Source: Planctomycetaceae bacterium (GTDB taxonomy: Bacteria > Planctomycetota > Planctomycetia > Pirellulales > Pirellulaceae). From it: 11,782 nt of DNA. A model generated the notes under the pieces. The model did no database searches. It saw nothing but the letters and a program-made list of their open reading frames with translations, and was not told the origin of the DNA. The stretch is from NCBI GenBank assembly GCA_012965455.1, contig DTSG01000264.1:1-11782 (forward strand), in the 5' to 3' direction. Below are positions 1 to 6,440 of the stretch, piece after piece (position 1 is the first letter of the stretch; every line of letters starts with the position of its first letter). The position numbers and the translations under genes are program-made.

Positions 1-100
1 AAGACCACATTTTAACTCTCGACAACCATTCTGACAATTGCCCATCCCAGTGCCGCACGAACGCCCAGTCAAACTACCGTAACTCAACTCCGACAACCAA

Positions 101-1258
101 TTAAGACGACTGATACACAATCCGCCCTCGATTGACAGTCGTGTGCACTTCAAATTTACCGTTGCGGATCTGAAAGAAAACCAAATCTACAGGCGCATCG
201 ACTTCGAGCGGGGCAAGCTCATGTTTGATTAGTTTCGCCGGTCCGCTGCTTGCCATGTGGACCGCCGTAGCCAAGTCTAATCCTGCTGTTTCCAATAACG
301 TGACGATACCTGTACCGATAGGGAGAGCGGCTCCCGCTAGCAATTGGCTTTGCCCCGGCACGACTAATCGACCGTTTTCGAGAATTTCGACATCTCCAAT
401 TCCTGTCGATGTGTATTTTCCGGGCGGCATTCCGCCCATTCCCGTAATATCACTCACCAAAACACAACGTTCTGGTGATTTAGCTCGTATGATCGACTTG
501 ATCACAGCGGTTGGTAAATGGTGACCATCAGCTATTAGGCTGCAAGTCAGTTCGTCAGCTGCGATTTGATCCCAGATATAGTTCGGATGTCGACGAATTG
601 TTCCATGTGCTCCGTTACCAAGGTGCGTAGACATGGTTGCCCCCGCGTCGATGGCCGCAGCTATTTGGTCTGACGAGGCGGCCGTGTGTCCGATCGAAAC
701 AACGACGCCACTGTCGACAACTCGCTTGATAAATTGCCCCACATCTGGGAACTCTGGAGACAAAGTCAAAATGCCAATTTTGCCTAGCGCGGCACTCTGT
801 AGTTTCTGATATTCATCCCAGCATGGTGGTCTGACATGTTCCAGTGGATGCGCGCCGCGGGGCCCATCTTCGCCCGAAATATAGGGGCCTTCTAAATGCA
901 ACACCGTACAGCGATCGGCAATGTCCGCCTGCTCCTCGATGGCCTGTGCGACAGTTGCCATACTATGCTGCAACAACTCGAAAGACTGAGTCGTAAAGGT
1001 TGGGCAAAATTCAGTGACTCCATCGCGGTCCATGGCCAAACAAATCTGCAAGACCTTTTCGGTAGATAATTCTGGGTCGTTGAACTCTTGGCCACCGTAA
1101 CCATTCACTTGCAAATCGACTAAGCCGGGGGCCAAGACCAGCAGGTTCTCTGAGCTAGATTCAAGCGGGGATATGTCGCAAATAACTCCATCGTCGAAGG
1201 AGACAACGATGGGCTCAGTCGTGTTGTAATGCCGAGCTTGGATGGAACTTAAAGTCAT
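101..1258 (-). CDS. nagA: N-acetylglucosamine-6-phosphate deacetylase-like amidohydrolase
   Basis: The 385-residue product is a metal-dependent cytoplasmic amidohydrolase of the NagA family, which removes acetate from GlcNAc-6-phosphate in amino-sugar and peptidoglycan recycling. Seen in the sequence: the first barrel strand DLQVNGYGG (residues 48-56) has the Q-x-N form found in NagA in place of the usual HxH. HLEGP (121-125) supplies the metal-binding Glu123, GHTAAS supplies His191, THLGN supplies His212, DGHHLP supplies His247 for substrate binding, and VSDITGMGG carries the catalytic Asp270. Length is normal for the family. The segment after His212 reads GNGAHG where E. coli NagA has YNAM, so this is a divergent subgroup and the exact substrate may differ. 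The ATG start has no clear Shine-Dalgarno. It lies about 80 bases downstream of the tRNA-Cys gene on the same strand. No nagB or transporter is in view. Confidence 0.87.
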   Translation of the reverse strand: MTLSSIQARHYNTTEPIVVSFDDGVICDISPLESSSENLLVLAPGLVDLQVNGYGGQEFNDPELSTEKVLQICLAMDRDGVTEFCPTFTTQSFELLQHSMATVAQAIEEQADIADRCTVLHLEGPYISGEDGPRGAHPLEHVRPPCWDEYQKLQSAALGKIGILTLSPEFPDVGQFIKRVVDSGVVVSIGHTAASSDQIAAAIDAGATMSTHLGNGAHGTIRRHPNYIWDQIAADELTCSLIADGHHLPTAVIKSIIRAKSPERCVLVSDITGMGGMPPGKYTSTGIGDVEILENGRLVVPGQSQLLAGAALPIGTGIVTLLETAGLDLATAVHMASSGPAKLIKHELAPLEVDAPVDLVFFQIRNGKFEVHTTVNRGRIVYQSS

Positions 1259-1272
1259 CGGAGCGGATTCTA

Positions 1273-1293
1273 TAAGCGGGGTCTAAGCGGGGT
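1273..1293. repeat. Two 10-base direct repeats just upstream of nagA
   Basis: The 10-mer TAAGCGGGGT occurs at 1273-1282 and again at 1284-1293, so the two copies sit 11 bases apart, about one helical turn. They lie 15-35 bases upstream of the nagA start codon. Same-face spacing is typical of a regulator binding site, but no regulator can be named and the repeat may be chance. Confidence 0.4.
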
Positions 1294-1338
1294 GAGGAGT
1301 GGCCTAGGAAATAACCGTGGTGCGAATTTATCATAAAA

Positions 1339-1410
1339 AGGCGCCGCCGGGATTCGAACCCGGGATGGAGGATTTGCAATCCACTGCCTTAGCCACTTGG
1401 CCACGGCGCC
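1339..1410 (-). tRNA. tRNA-Cys (anticodon GCA)
   Basis: A complete cloverleaf folds on the minus strand. The 7-bp acceptor stem (1404-1410 with 1340-1346) pairs perfectly. The D stem is GCC/GGC with a 10-base loop. The anticodon loop is TTGCAAA, with GCA at 1375-1377. There is a 4-base variable loop and a perfect 5-bp T stem with loop TTCGAAT. The discriminator base is U73 (position 1339), the identity base for tRNA-Cys, which agrees with the anticodon. CCA is not encoded: the 3' side continues as an oligo-T stretch, so CCA must be added by nucleotidyltransferase. One oddity is a U28-U42 mismatch in the anticodon stem (positions 1383 and 1369). No other cysteine tRNA is in the window. Confidence 0.97.
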
Positions 1411-1413
1411 GTG
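1402..1413. repeat. 12-base perfect palindrome across the tRNA 5' end
   Basis: CACGGCGCCGTG at 1402-1413 is a perfect palindrome that includes the 5' acceptor strand of tRNA-Cys and three bases of its leader. The 5' strand of the precursor could therefore pair with itself or with another copy. It probably follows from the self-complementary GGCGCC of the acceptor stem. Confidence 0.6.
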
Positions 1414-1447
1414 TATCAGGGCTTTCTATACCCTCAAGAATACCATC

Positions 1448-1621
1448 CTAATTACCGTAGCCTACTTTGAAAAGGCGAGGAACGTAAAAACGAACTTTAG
1501 TACCTGAGTGAGGGATAATCGGTACAGTTTGCCCACCTAGAACATAACGCACGTTGCCGGCAATAGTGATGCCTACAGGGCCTATGTAACGATTTATATA
1601 GAAGTGGTATCGATGCTCCAA
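1448..1621 (-). CDS. Possible small protein, 57 residues, unknown function (TTG start)
   Basis: An open frame of 57 codons runs from a TTG at 1619-1621 to TAG at 1448-1450. An in-frame TAG lies four codons further upstream and there is no ATG inside. GGAAAA directly before the TTG is the only ribosome-site candidate. The translation looks protein-like: it begins MEHRYHFYINRYIGP (if TTG is read as Met), then has a Gly/Val/Ile-rich stretch (GITIAGNVRYVLGG, 17-30) and a basic aromatic end (KVRFYVPRLFKVGYGN, 42-57). Low Leu, high Tyr/Gly/Val and alternating polar and non-polar residues suggest a small beta-rich fold. I do not recognise the family. It is divergent from the 110-residue gene, with 61 bases between starts, and its stop is 37 bases before tRNA-Cys. 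It could instead be a fragment of an older gene or a chance frame. Confidence 0.42.
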   Translation of the reverse strand: MEHRYHFYINRYIGPVGITIAGNVRYVLGGQTVPIIPHSGTKVRFYVPRLFKVGYGN

Positions 1622-1682
1622 TTTTCCAACCGTCGGCCACTACGCTCGCTACAAACAGTCCCCCGTGGAAGGATTCCCCAAC

Positions 1683-2015
1683 ATGTCTCTAAAATCATTG
1701 TTTCAAATAATTACTGGTCAAGCAAAGCTTAAGCGGCTCGCTGAAAACCTCGCTCATGCTTGTTCAAGTGTCGTCTGGCAAAAAGTTGAATCTCGCATCG
1801 ACACGATGACACATTCACAGGCTCGCGGCTATGTACGAGTCAAGGCCGGACGGACAGTGCGACTGATCCTCAGCGACACATTGCGTCGCAATCTCATTCC
1901 TCCTCGCCATCAAACAAAAGTCCTTGAACTGACGATGGATGCAATTGTTGAACAGGCACTCTTGAAATACCGCGGACAACAACCACAAACGTTAGGTCTC
2001 CAACGCGCTGCGTAG
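1683..2015 (+). CDS. Conserved-looking hypothetical protein, 110 residues, basic
   Basis: I do not recognise this family. I chose the ATG at 1683 because GGAAGGA (1668-1674) sits a normal distance upstream; an in-frame GTG at 1665 would add six residues and place that site inside the gene. The product is a soluble, Arg/Lys-rich protein with no signal peptide or membrane segment. The N-terminal half looks helical (residues 3-45). The middle reads QARGYVRVKAGRTVRLIL (about 47-64), a likely beta hairpin rich in basic residues. A second helical part follows, with a short polar tail. The mix of helix and basic strand would fit a nucleic-acid or protein-binding role, but that is only a guess. It ends at a strong terminator and is monocistronic. 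Confidence 0.75.
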   Translation: MSLKSLFQIITGQAKLKRLAENLAHACSSVVWQKVESRIDTMTHSQARGYVRVKAGRTVRLILSDTLRRNLIPPRHQTKVLELTMDAIVEQALLKYRGQQPQTLGLQRAA

Positions 2016-2036
2016 AGCAAGCAATAACATCAAATC

Positions 2037-2063
2037 AAAGGGAGACTTCGGTCTCCCTTTTTT
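2037..2063 (+). terminator. Intrinsic terminator after the 110-residue gene
   Basis: GGGAGAC (2040-2046), a TTCG tetraloop, and GTCTCCC (2051-2057) form a perfect 7-bp stem. It is extended by AAA/TTT and followed by a run of six T (2058-2063). UUCG loop, GC stem and U tract are a textbook Rho-independent terminator, 21 bases after the stop codon. Confidence 0.9.
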
Positions 2064-2251
2064 GATGCACACACATCCATATTGCCGGCGCTTACGTCCT
2101 AAATTTACGCTGGATCTGCACTATTTGCCGAATCATGATATTTTGCCTACCGAAAAGGAATCGCTGATACCCAGACCGTAGCTCTAGTGGTTAGAATTAA
2201 CGCTTCTGCAAACCTGTTTCCCTACACGTACACCCAACAGAAACACTAAAC

Positions 2252-3604
2252 ATGTCCAAACCTACCGATGTCCGCATCAAACAAATCACTACCAGTTTTA
2301 CCGAAATCGAATATCGTACGCCCATCAAATTCGGTGGACGTGTGGTTACCAACGCGACGTTGTTCAATGTCGACGTTGATGTCGAAACGAATGATGGTCG
2401 CAGCGCGACAGGTCACGGTTCGATGCCGATGGGAAATGCTTGGGGTTGGCCATCACAAGTTGAATCGGGTGAACGGACGCTGAATGCCATGAACGCATTG
2501 GGGAAACAAGCGGCACTCTTAACTGAGCAATACAGCGGCGGTGGACACCCGATAGAGATCATGCATGACCTGCAAGCATTGTTCGCTAACTCAGCCGTTG
2601 AACTAGAACAATCCCTGGGACTGCTTGAACCAATTCCCAAACTTGCCCAACTAGTGTCCACGAGCCCAATTGATGCGGCGGTAAATGATGCCTACGGAAA
2701 GGCCCTTTCGCTGAATTCGTACAATCTACTTGGACCTGAATTTATGAATCGCGATCTGGGGCAGTTTCTCGATGGGGAGATGTCTGGGCTATTCTTAGAT
2801 CAGTTCACGCTACGACAGCCCAAAGAACACATGCCGTTGTATCACCTCGTGGGGGCGCTAGATCCGCTTACAGACGAGGATATTTCGACGCCGCTCAATG
2901 ATGGAGTGCCCGAAACTCTCGGCGACTGGATCAACGCAGACGGACTTACCCATTTAAAAATCAAGCTTGCCGGGGATGACCTACAGTGGGATGTACAGCG
3001 AGTCATAGACATCGACCGAGTATCCACAACGGAACAACAATCTCGCGGTTGCCAACAATGGTGGTATTCAACGGATTTCAACGAGAAATGCAAAGACGTA
3101 CAATACGTACTCGATTTTTTGACTGAGCTACAATCTCGTGCCCCTCAAGCATTTGAGCGAATCCAATATATTGAACAACCCACACATCGCGACTTAAAGA
3201 ATCACCCTAGCAGCGGTATGCATCAAGCGGCAAAAATCAAACCTGTTGTTATCGACGAATCACTAATTGATTTTGAATCACTATTACTCGCGCGTGAACA
3301 AGGCTACTCCGGCGTTGCGCTTAAAGCCTGCAAGGGACACGGCGAAGCTCTCATTATGGGAGCGGCCGCTCAACATTATAACCTGTTTTTGTGCGTTCAA
3401 GATTTAACGTGTGTCGGTGCATCGTTTCTACATTCAGCAAGCTTAGCCGCTCGGATTCCCACGATCATGGCTATCGAAGGAAATGGGCGACAGTATTGCC
3501 CGTTTGGAAATCGACCTTGGGATGCGAAATTCCCCTCCATGTTCGATATCAGCGATGGAACCGTAGGTACACACTGCTTAACTGGACCTGGATTAGGATA
3601 TTAA
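2252..3604 (+). CDS. Enolase-superfamily enzyme (mandelate racemase/muconate lactonizing type)
   Basis: A 450-residue cytoplasmic enzyme with the catalytic set of the MR/MLE branch of the enolase superfamily, which abstracts a proton alpha to a carboxylate with Mg2+ help. Visible residues: the LKIKLAG motif (235-241) gives Lys236 and Lys238 (KxK acid/base). Metal ligands are Asp275 in STDFNEK, Glu308 in YIEQP and Asp335/Glu336 in VIDESL. The second-face lysine is Lys358 in ALKACKG. The capping N-domain is residues 1-140. It is longer than the usual 350-400 residues: extra sequence sits at about 85-130 (GGGHP) and 190-225 before the KxK strand. Substrate is not predictable; racemase, epimerase, cycloisomerase and dehydratase are all possible, and two active-site lysines favour epimerase/racemase or MLE-like chemistry. 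The ATG has no evident Shine-Dalgarno. It stands alone on its strand. Confidence 0.85.
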   Translation: MSKPTDVRIKQITTSFTEIEYRTPIKFGGRVVTNATLFNVDVDVETNDGRSATGHGSMPMGNAWGWPSQVESGERTLNAMNALGKQAALLTEQYSGGGHPIEIMHDLQALFANSAVELEQSLGLLEPIPKLAQLVSTSPIDAAVNDAYGKALSLNSYNLLGPEFMNRDLGQFLDGEMSGLFLDQFTLRQPKEHMPLYHLVGALDPLTDEDISTPLNDGVPETLGDWINADGLTHLKIKLAGDDLQWDVQRVIDIDRVSTTEQQSRGCQQWWYSTDFNEKCKDVQYVLDFLTELQSRAPQAFERIQYIEQPTHRDLKNHPSSGMHQAAKIKPVVIDESLIDFESLLLAREQGYSGVALKACKGHGEALIMGAAAQHYNLFLCVQDLTCVGASFLHSASLAARIPTIMAIEGNGRQYCPFGNRPWDAKFPSMFDISDGTVGTHCLTGPGLGY

Positions 3605-3613
3605 GATCCTGAG

Positions 3614-3631
3614 CACCCACGTCGGCGGGTG
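3614..3631. terminator. Weak hairpin between two convergent genes
   Basis: CACCC (3614-3618) can pair with GGGTG (3627-3631) around an 8-base loop, 9 bases after the enolase-family stop codon. No clean T run follows on either strand, so it is at best a weak terminator shared by the converging genes. Confidence 0.3.
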
Positions 3632-3698
3632 AGTTTGCTGCCGAATAATGCGCGGGCCAAAGACACCCATTTTTACATGATGGACATTTTCCACAGCC

Positions 3699-4328
3699 TC
3701 ACACGATTCCCTGTCGCACTGCCCACACCGCCGCTTGAGTTCGATCACTAACCCCAATTTTTCTCAAGATGTGCTGGACGTGCTCTTTAACAGTTTCATA
3801 ACTGATCCCTAGCGCCAGGGCGATTTCCTTATTGGTCAATCCTTCGGCAAGCTGCTCTAGTACTTCGCTTTCACGGTGAGTCAGAGGAACATCTACGTCG
3901 GCAGCGATGCGCGGGGTTGCTAGTGCGCCGGCTACACGTCGTAATGCTTCCCGAGTCCACGAATTTCCGCCCTGATAGGCTCCCGTAATTGCATCGATGA
4001 TATGTTCTCGGTCGAGACTCTTCGATAAGTAACCAGACGCACCTAAGGCAACCGCCCGAGCAACATAGGTCGGATTATCGAATGTGGAAAGCATCAATAC
4101 CGGAATTTTAGGATACTCAACCTTTGCTCGTCCGAGAGCCGTCAGGCCATCACCGCCTTCCATTCGTACATCAAGCAAGATCACATCAGGGTGGTATTGC
4201 GCGATCCCTTCTAGAATATTCTCGCCTGAATTTGATTCTGCAATTAGCTGTATCTCCGTCCCTCGGATCATCCGAACCATGCCACTACGCACAATCTCAT
4301 GGTCGTCAATCACCATTAAACGTATCAT
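3699..4328 (-). CDS. NarL/LuxR-type response regulator
   Basis: A 209-residue two-component response regulator with a receiver domain (about 2-118) and a LuxR-type helix-turn-helix (about 147-205). Receiver residues: acidic pair Asp8/Asp9 in VIDDHE, phospho-acceptor Asp53 in ILLDVRM, Thr82 in LSTFDN and Lys103 in YLSKS, all present, so it should be phosphorylated normally. The output domain has LTHRE, then GLTNKEIALALGIS and VKEHVQHILRKIGV, the four-helix NarL fold with its recognition helix. I start at the ATG at 4328 because AGAGGGG lies 5 bases before it; a GTG codon directly upstream is an alternative. No histidine kinase is adjacent, so the sensor is elsewhere (orphan regulator). Its target is unknown; the neighbouring genes give no direct clue. 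Confidence 0.95.
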   Translation of the reverse strand: MIRLMVIDDHEIVRSGMVRMIRGTEIQLIAESNSGENILEGIAQYHPDVILLDVRMEGGDGLTALGRAKVEYPKIPVLMLSTFDNPTYVARAVALGASGYLSKSLDREHIIDAITGAYQGGNSWTREALRRVAGALATPRIAADVDVPLTHRESEVLEQLAEGLTNKEIALALGISYETVKEHVQHILRKIGVSDRTQAAVWAVRQGIV

Positions 4329-4329
4329 C

Positions 4330-4345
4330 ACTGCCCCTCTGCAGT
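4330..4345 (-). promoter_or_regulatory. Small hairpin that presents the response-regulator ribosome site
   Basis: On the minus strand ACTGC and GCAGT form a 5-bp stem around the loop AGAGGG, which is the Shine-Dalgarno of the response regulator. The stem ends one base before the ATG. The ribosome site would be held in an exposed loop. The structure is short, so it may have no role. Confidence 0.35.
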
Positions 4346-4411
4346 AGGGTTACCAAATAGTCCTCCAGTACCCCCCTATTATTATCCACTGAGCCCCCGA
4401 TTACTACAGCT

Positions 4412-4449
4412 CAAAAGAAAAAGCCCATGACCACAATGGGCCATGGGCT
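4412..4449 (-). terminator. Intrinsic terminator after the repeat-protein gene
   Basis: Read on the minus strand, AGCCCATG (4442-4449) pairs with CATGGGCT (4422-4429) around a 12-base loop, and TTTTCTTTTG follows (4412-4421). An 8-bp stem plus a T-rich tail about 55 bases past the stop codon at 4505 indicates Rho-independent termination and separates this gene from the response regulator. Confidence 0.75.
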
Positions 4450-4504
4450 CTTATGAGACACGTCCAATCCCCCAACCAGACGAACTCAAATTTCAAATTA
4501 TTGG

Positions 4505-6154
4505 TTAACGATTCACCGTATCACTTATTCGTACCGATACGGGAACGACTGAGCGTCGCGGCAGGAAGCTATCGGGATTAACCAAGGTTTTGTATGGTGA
4601 CATGCGGCTCGCTGACTTGTCCTGGTCGTCAATTGGATTTGGTGCATCCGGTATTTTTTTCGGAGCGAGCGTTGGAATTTGGTTCACGCCTGGCACGGCT
4701 GGACGCTCGGTATGCAAACTTGGCAACTCGGATGTGATCGTCTCATCAGGTTCTAAGTCGCTTTCGCCCAAGGCCGGAGAAGTGTTTTTCGTTTCGACTG
4801 GCTCAACGTCTTGGGAAGTTTCCTTAATTCCAGTTCCCACTGCAAAGGGATTGTTAAACTCAGGAATGGCTAGGTCCTCTAGTCCTAACAAAGCGATAAT
4901 ACTGAGGCGTTCTTTGACAGGCAGTGCACCTTGCTTGTCTTCATCGGAATCCTTTGCCCGTTCATTGGTCTGTTCCGGCAATTTCGCGGGTACCGCTGTC
5001 GGAGTTTTTCCGTCTTCGTCCACCAATGGATCGGTGTTAGTTCCGAAAATCGAGTTTATATCCGCAAGCATGATTTTTGGAAACTGAATTCCATCCAGTG
5101 AACCAATCGTCGGCATATGGACCGGTGCAGCGGTCGCCCTATTTACATGGCGAGGTGTAAAGCTCCCAGGATGTTTCACTTTCGAATTATATTTAGAAGA
5201 GTACTGCGAAGTGGTAGATGTCGTCGCCGTGGACAAATCCGTTCCAATACCAATAAATGCAGATTCTATATCACCAAGAAAGTCTACTTTGGAAAGTTCG
5301 ATTTTCGGTAACCATGTATCAATCGAAGGTATGGTCGACAAACTCGGGCTAGCATGGTCTTTAGGATCGCGATTGCTATGTGTTTGTTTGAGTTTTGACT
5401 TGTGATTATTTGCAGAACTATTGTCTGCTGAACTCTTTGTAGCACTCGACAATTCATCTTCAATTGCATTAAACGCGGCGTCAATATCCCCAAAAAGGTC
5501 AAATTTGGGAAGTTCGATTTTTGGTAACAGTGTATCAATCGAAGGTATGGTCGACAAACTCGGGCTAGCATGATCTTTAGAGTCGTGATTGCTATGTGTT
5601 GGTCTGAGTTTAGACTTATGATTATTTGCAGGACTATTGTCTGCTGAACTCTTTGTAGCACTCGACAATTCATTTTCAATTGCGTTAAACGCGGCGTCAA
5701 TATCCCCCCACAGGTCAAATTTGGGAAGCGTCAAAGTAGTCAACACGGAATCCAGACCGTTCTTTGTCGTTTTCGTCTGTGGCATCTCTTTGACTTGTTC
5801 AATGGTTGTCGGCGTTTCCGTTTTTGGACTCAATGTCTCTGGCGTTACTATTTCTGCCTGCGGCGCTGATTTTACTTCCGCCTCGACAACCTTCTTTGGT
5901 TCCGCTTTTGTTGGACGCAATTCATTGTTGTACAATTTATCAAGATTACGTTGATCTGCCGGCTTGCGACGTATGCTCAACGTGGCGTCAGGCGTATCGT
6001 CAGTCAATAAGATACGAATTGCTTTTGAGACCTTAGCGTCCTTATTTTCAGCCGTAGCTAAGCCAAAAACGCCTGCGCTCAACAGGATCCCACTTAGGGC
6101 AAACCCACAACTAAGTCGTTTCCCCAACGATATCGGTATTATTTTTGTAACCAT
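4505..6154 (-). CDS. Large exported low-complexity protein with ~72-residue repeats
   Basis: I do not recognise this protein; it is 549 residues from the ATG at 6154. A TTG three codons upstream is possible, but the G-run before it (6166-6171) would be too close to that codon. The N-terminus is a signal peptide: basic GKR near residue 12, hydrophobic stretch about 17-33, then ATA just before a likely cut near residue 35. The rest is polar, rich in Ser, Thr, Pro, Asp and Lys, with no further membrane segment and probably disordered. A motif of the form LPKFDLxGDIDAAFNAI recurs at about 143, 215 and 287, and more weakly at 358 (FPKIMLADINSIFG) and perhaps 430 (IPEFNNPFAVG). The spacing is therefore close to 72 each time. 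No enzyme motif, sortase signal or cysteine pattern is visible. It may be a secreted, envelope-associated scaffold or binding protein; that is inference. It follows the epimerase gene on the same strand after 286 bases. Confidence 0.8.
   Translation of the reverse strand: MVTKIIPISLGKRLSCGFALSGILLSAGVFGLATAENKDAKVSKAIRILLTDDTPDATLSIRRKPADQRNLDKLYNNELRPTKAEPKKVVEAEVKSAPQAEIVTPETLSPKTETPTTIEQVKEMPQTKTTKNGLDSVLTTLTLPKFDLWGDIDAAFNAIENELSSATKSSADNSPANNHKSKLRPTHSNHDSKDHASPSLSTIPSIDTLLPKIELPKFDLFGDIDAAFNAIEDELSSATKSSADNSSANNHKSKLKQTHSNRDPKDHASPSLSTIPSIDTWLPKIELSKVDFLGDIESAFIGIGTDLSTATTSTTSQYSSKYNSKVKHPGSFTPRHVNRATAAPVHMPTIGSLDGIQFPKIMLADINSIFGTNTDPLVDEDGKTPTAVPAKLPEQTNERAKDSDEDKQGALPVKERLSIIALLGLEDLAIPEFNNPFAVGTGIKETSQDVEPVETKNTSPALGESDLEPDETITSELPSLHTERPAVPGVNQIPTLAPKKIPDAPNPIDDQDKSASRMSPYKTLVNPDSFLPRRSVVPVSVRISDTVNR
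5084..5728 (-). repeat. Tandem 216-base repeats within the exported protein gene
   Basis: Two adjacent 216-base units (5513-5728 and 5297-5512) are close to identical in DNA. A third, divergent unit covers about 5084-5296. By my count the first two protein copies agree at 64 of 72 residues, differing at W/F, N/D, P/S, R/K, P/Q, H/R, S/P and L/W. The period is exactly 72 codons, so copy number can change without breaking the reading frame. High DNA identity of the first two units points to a recent duplication or ongoing homogenisation. Confidence 0.93.
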
Positions 6155-6258
6155 GACAATCAAATCCCCCCAAAAAATTTCGAGACTACGGTCTCTACGT
6201 TTCGCGATTATTGTTTAACACCTTTAGTGGCGCGTATTGCGAAACATTTCCATCTACC
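6155..6258 (-). promoter_or_regulatory. Structured 5' leader of the repeat-protein gene
   Basis: Directly upstream of the start are a G-run (6166-6171 on the minus strand, a poor Shine-Dalgarno) and a hairpin, GAGAC/GTCTC, with loop TACG (6182-6195). A longer-range inverted repeat follows, GTTTCGC at 6199-6205 with GCGAAAC at 6239-6245. These could form two stacked elements in the mRNA leader. No convincing -35/-10 pair is seen, and no known riboswitch is recognised. Confidence 0.3.
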
Positions 6259-6440
6259 ATTAGAATTCGGTATTATCGATTATCAATCTGAAACGGCTTT
6301 TAACGGTTTTAACGAAAAAACCGATTAACTTACCACCCGTTAGAGAGGGTGGGATTGCCCTATAGTCTAGAAATTCCGTGTATCCGACGTATACGCATAT
6401 TCACAATCTGATGCGTTCCTCATCCTTCGCAATCGCTCTT
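6259..6440. other. Non-coding spacer with two hairpins
   Basis: No gene is supported here. There is a hairpin CCACCC/GGGTGG (6333-6338 with 6347-6352) and an A/T-rich hairpin CGGTTTT/AAAACCG (6304-6310 with 6317-6323). The latter overlaps a short run of AACGG(C)TTTT units (6292-6314). Reading on the minus strand they lie 88-137 bases after the epimerase stop and could stop its transcript, but neither is followed by a proper T tract. The 8-base palindrome CGTATACG (6389-6396) is also present. The promoter of the repeat-protein gene should lie in this spacer; I cannot place it. Confidence 0.35.

Noticed and set aside
3..104. Plus-strand open frame running in from the left edge
   Set aside because: Only 33 codons, composition unlike a protein end, and it touches the nagA stop region. 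No support beyond absence of stops.
1425..1430. TATAGA on the minus strand as -10 box of tRNA-Cys
   Set aside because: The distance to the tRNA is reasonable, but no -35 element is found at normal spacing, so I do not list it as a promoter.
2064..2251. Spacer before the enolase-family gene searched for a promoter or small gene
   Set aside because: No open frame of note, no convincing promoter pair and no ribosome site near the ATG.
4590..5087. A 165-codon plus-strand frame opposite the repeat-protein gene
   Set aside because: Antisense shadow of the Ser/Pro/Thr-rich protein; no ribosome site and composition mirrors the sense codons.
5284..5718. A 144-codon minus-strand open frame rich in Leu, Gln and Arg inside the repeat gene
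   Set aside because: It is a frame-shifted shadow: the 216-base period keeps the alternative frame open in both copies. The real frame has the signal peptide and runs through the whole gene.
5084..5728. CRISPR-like array
   Set aside because: Units are 216 bases long, contiguous without unique spacers, and in frame within a coding sequence.
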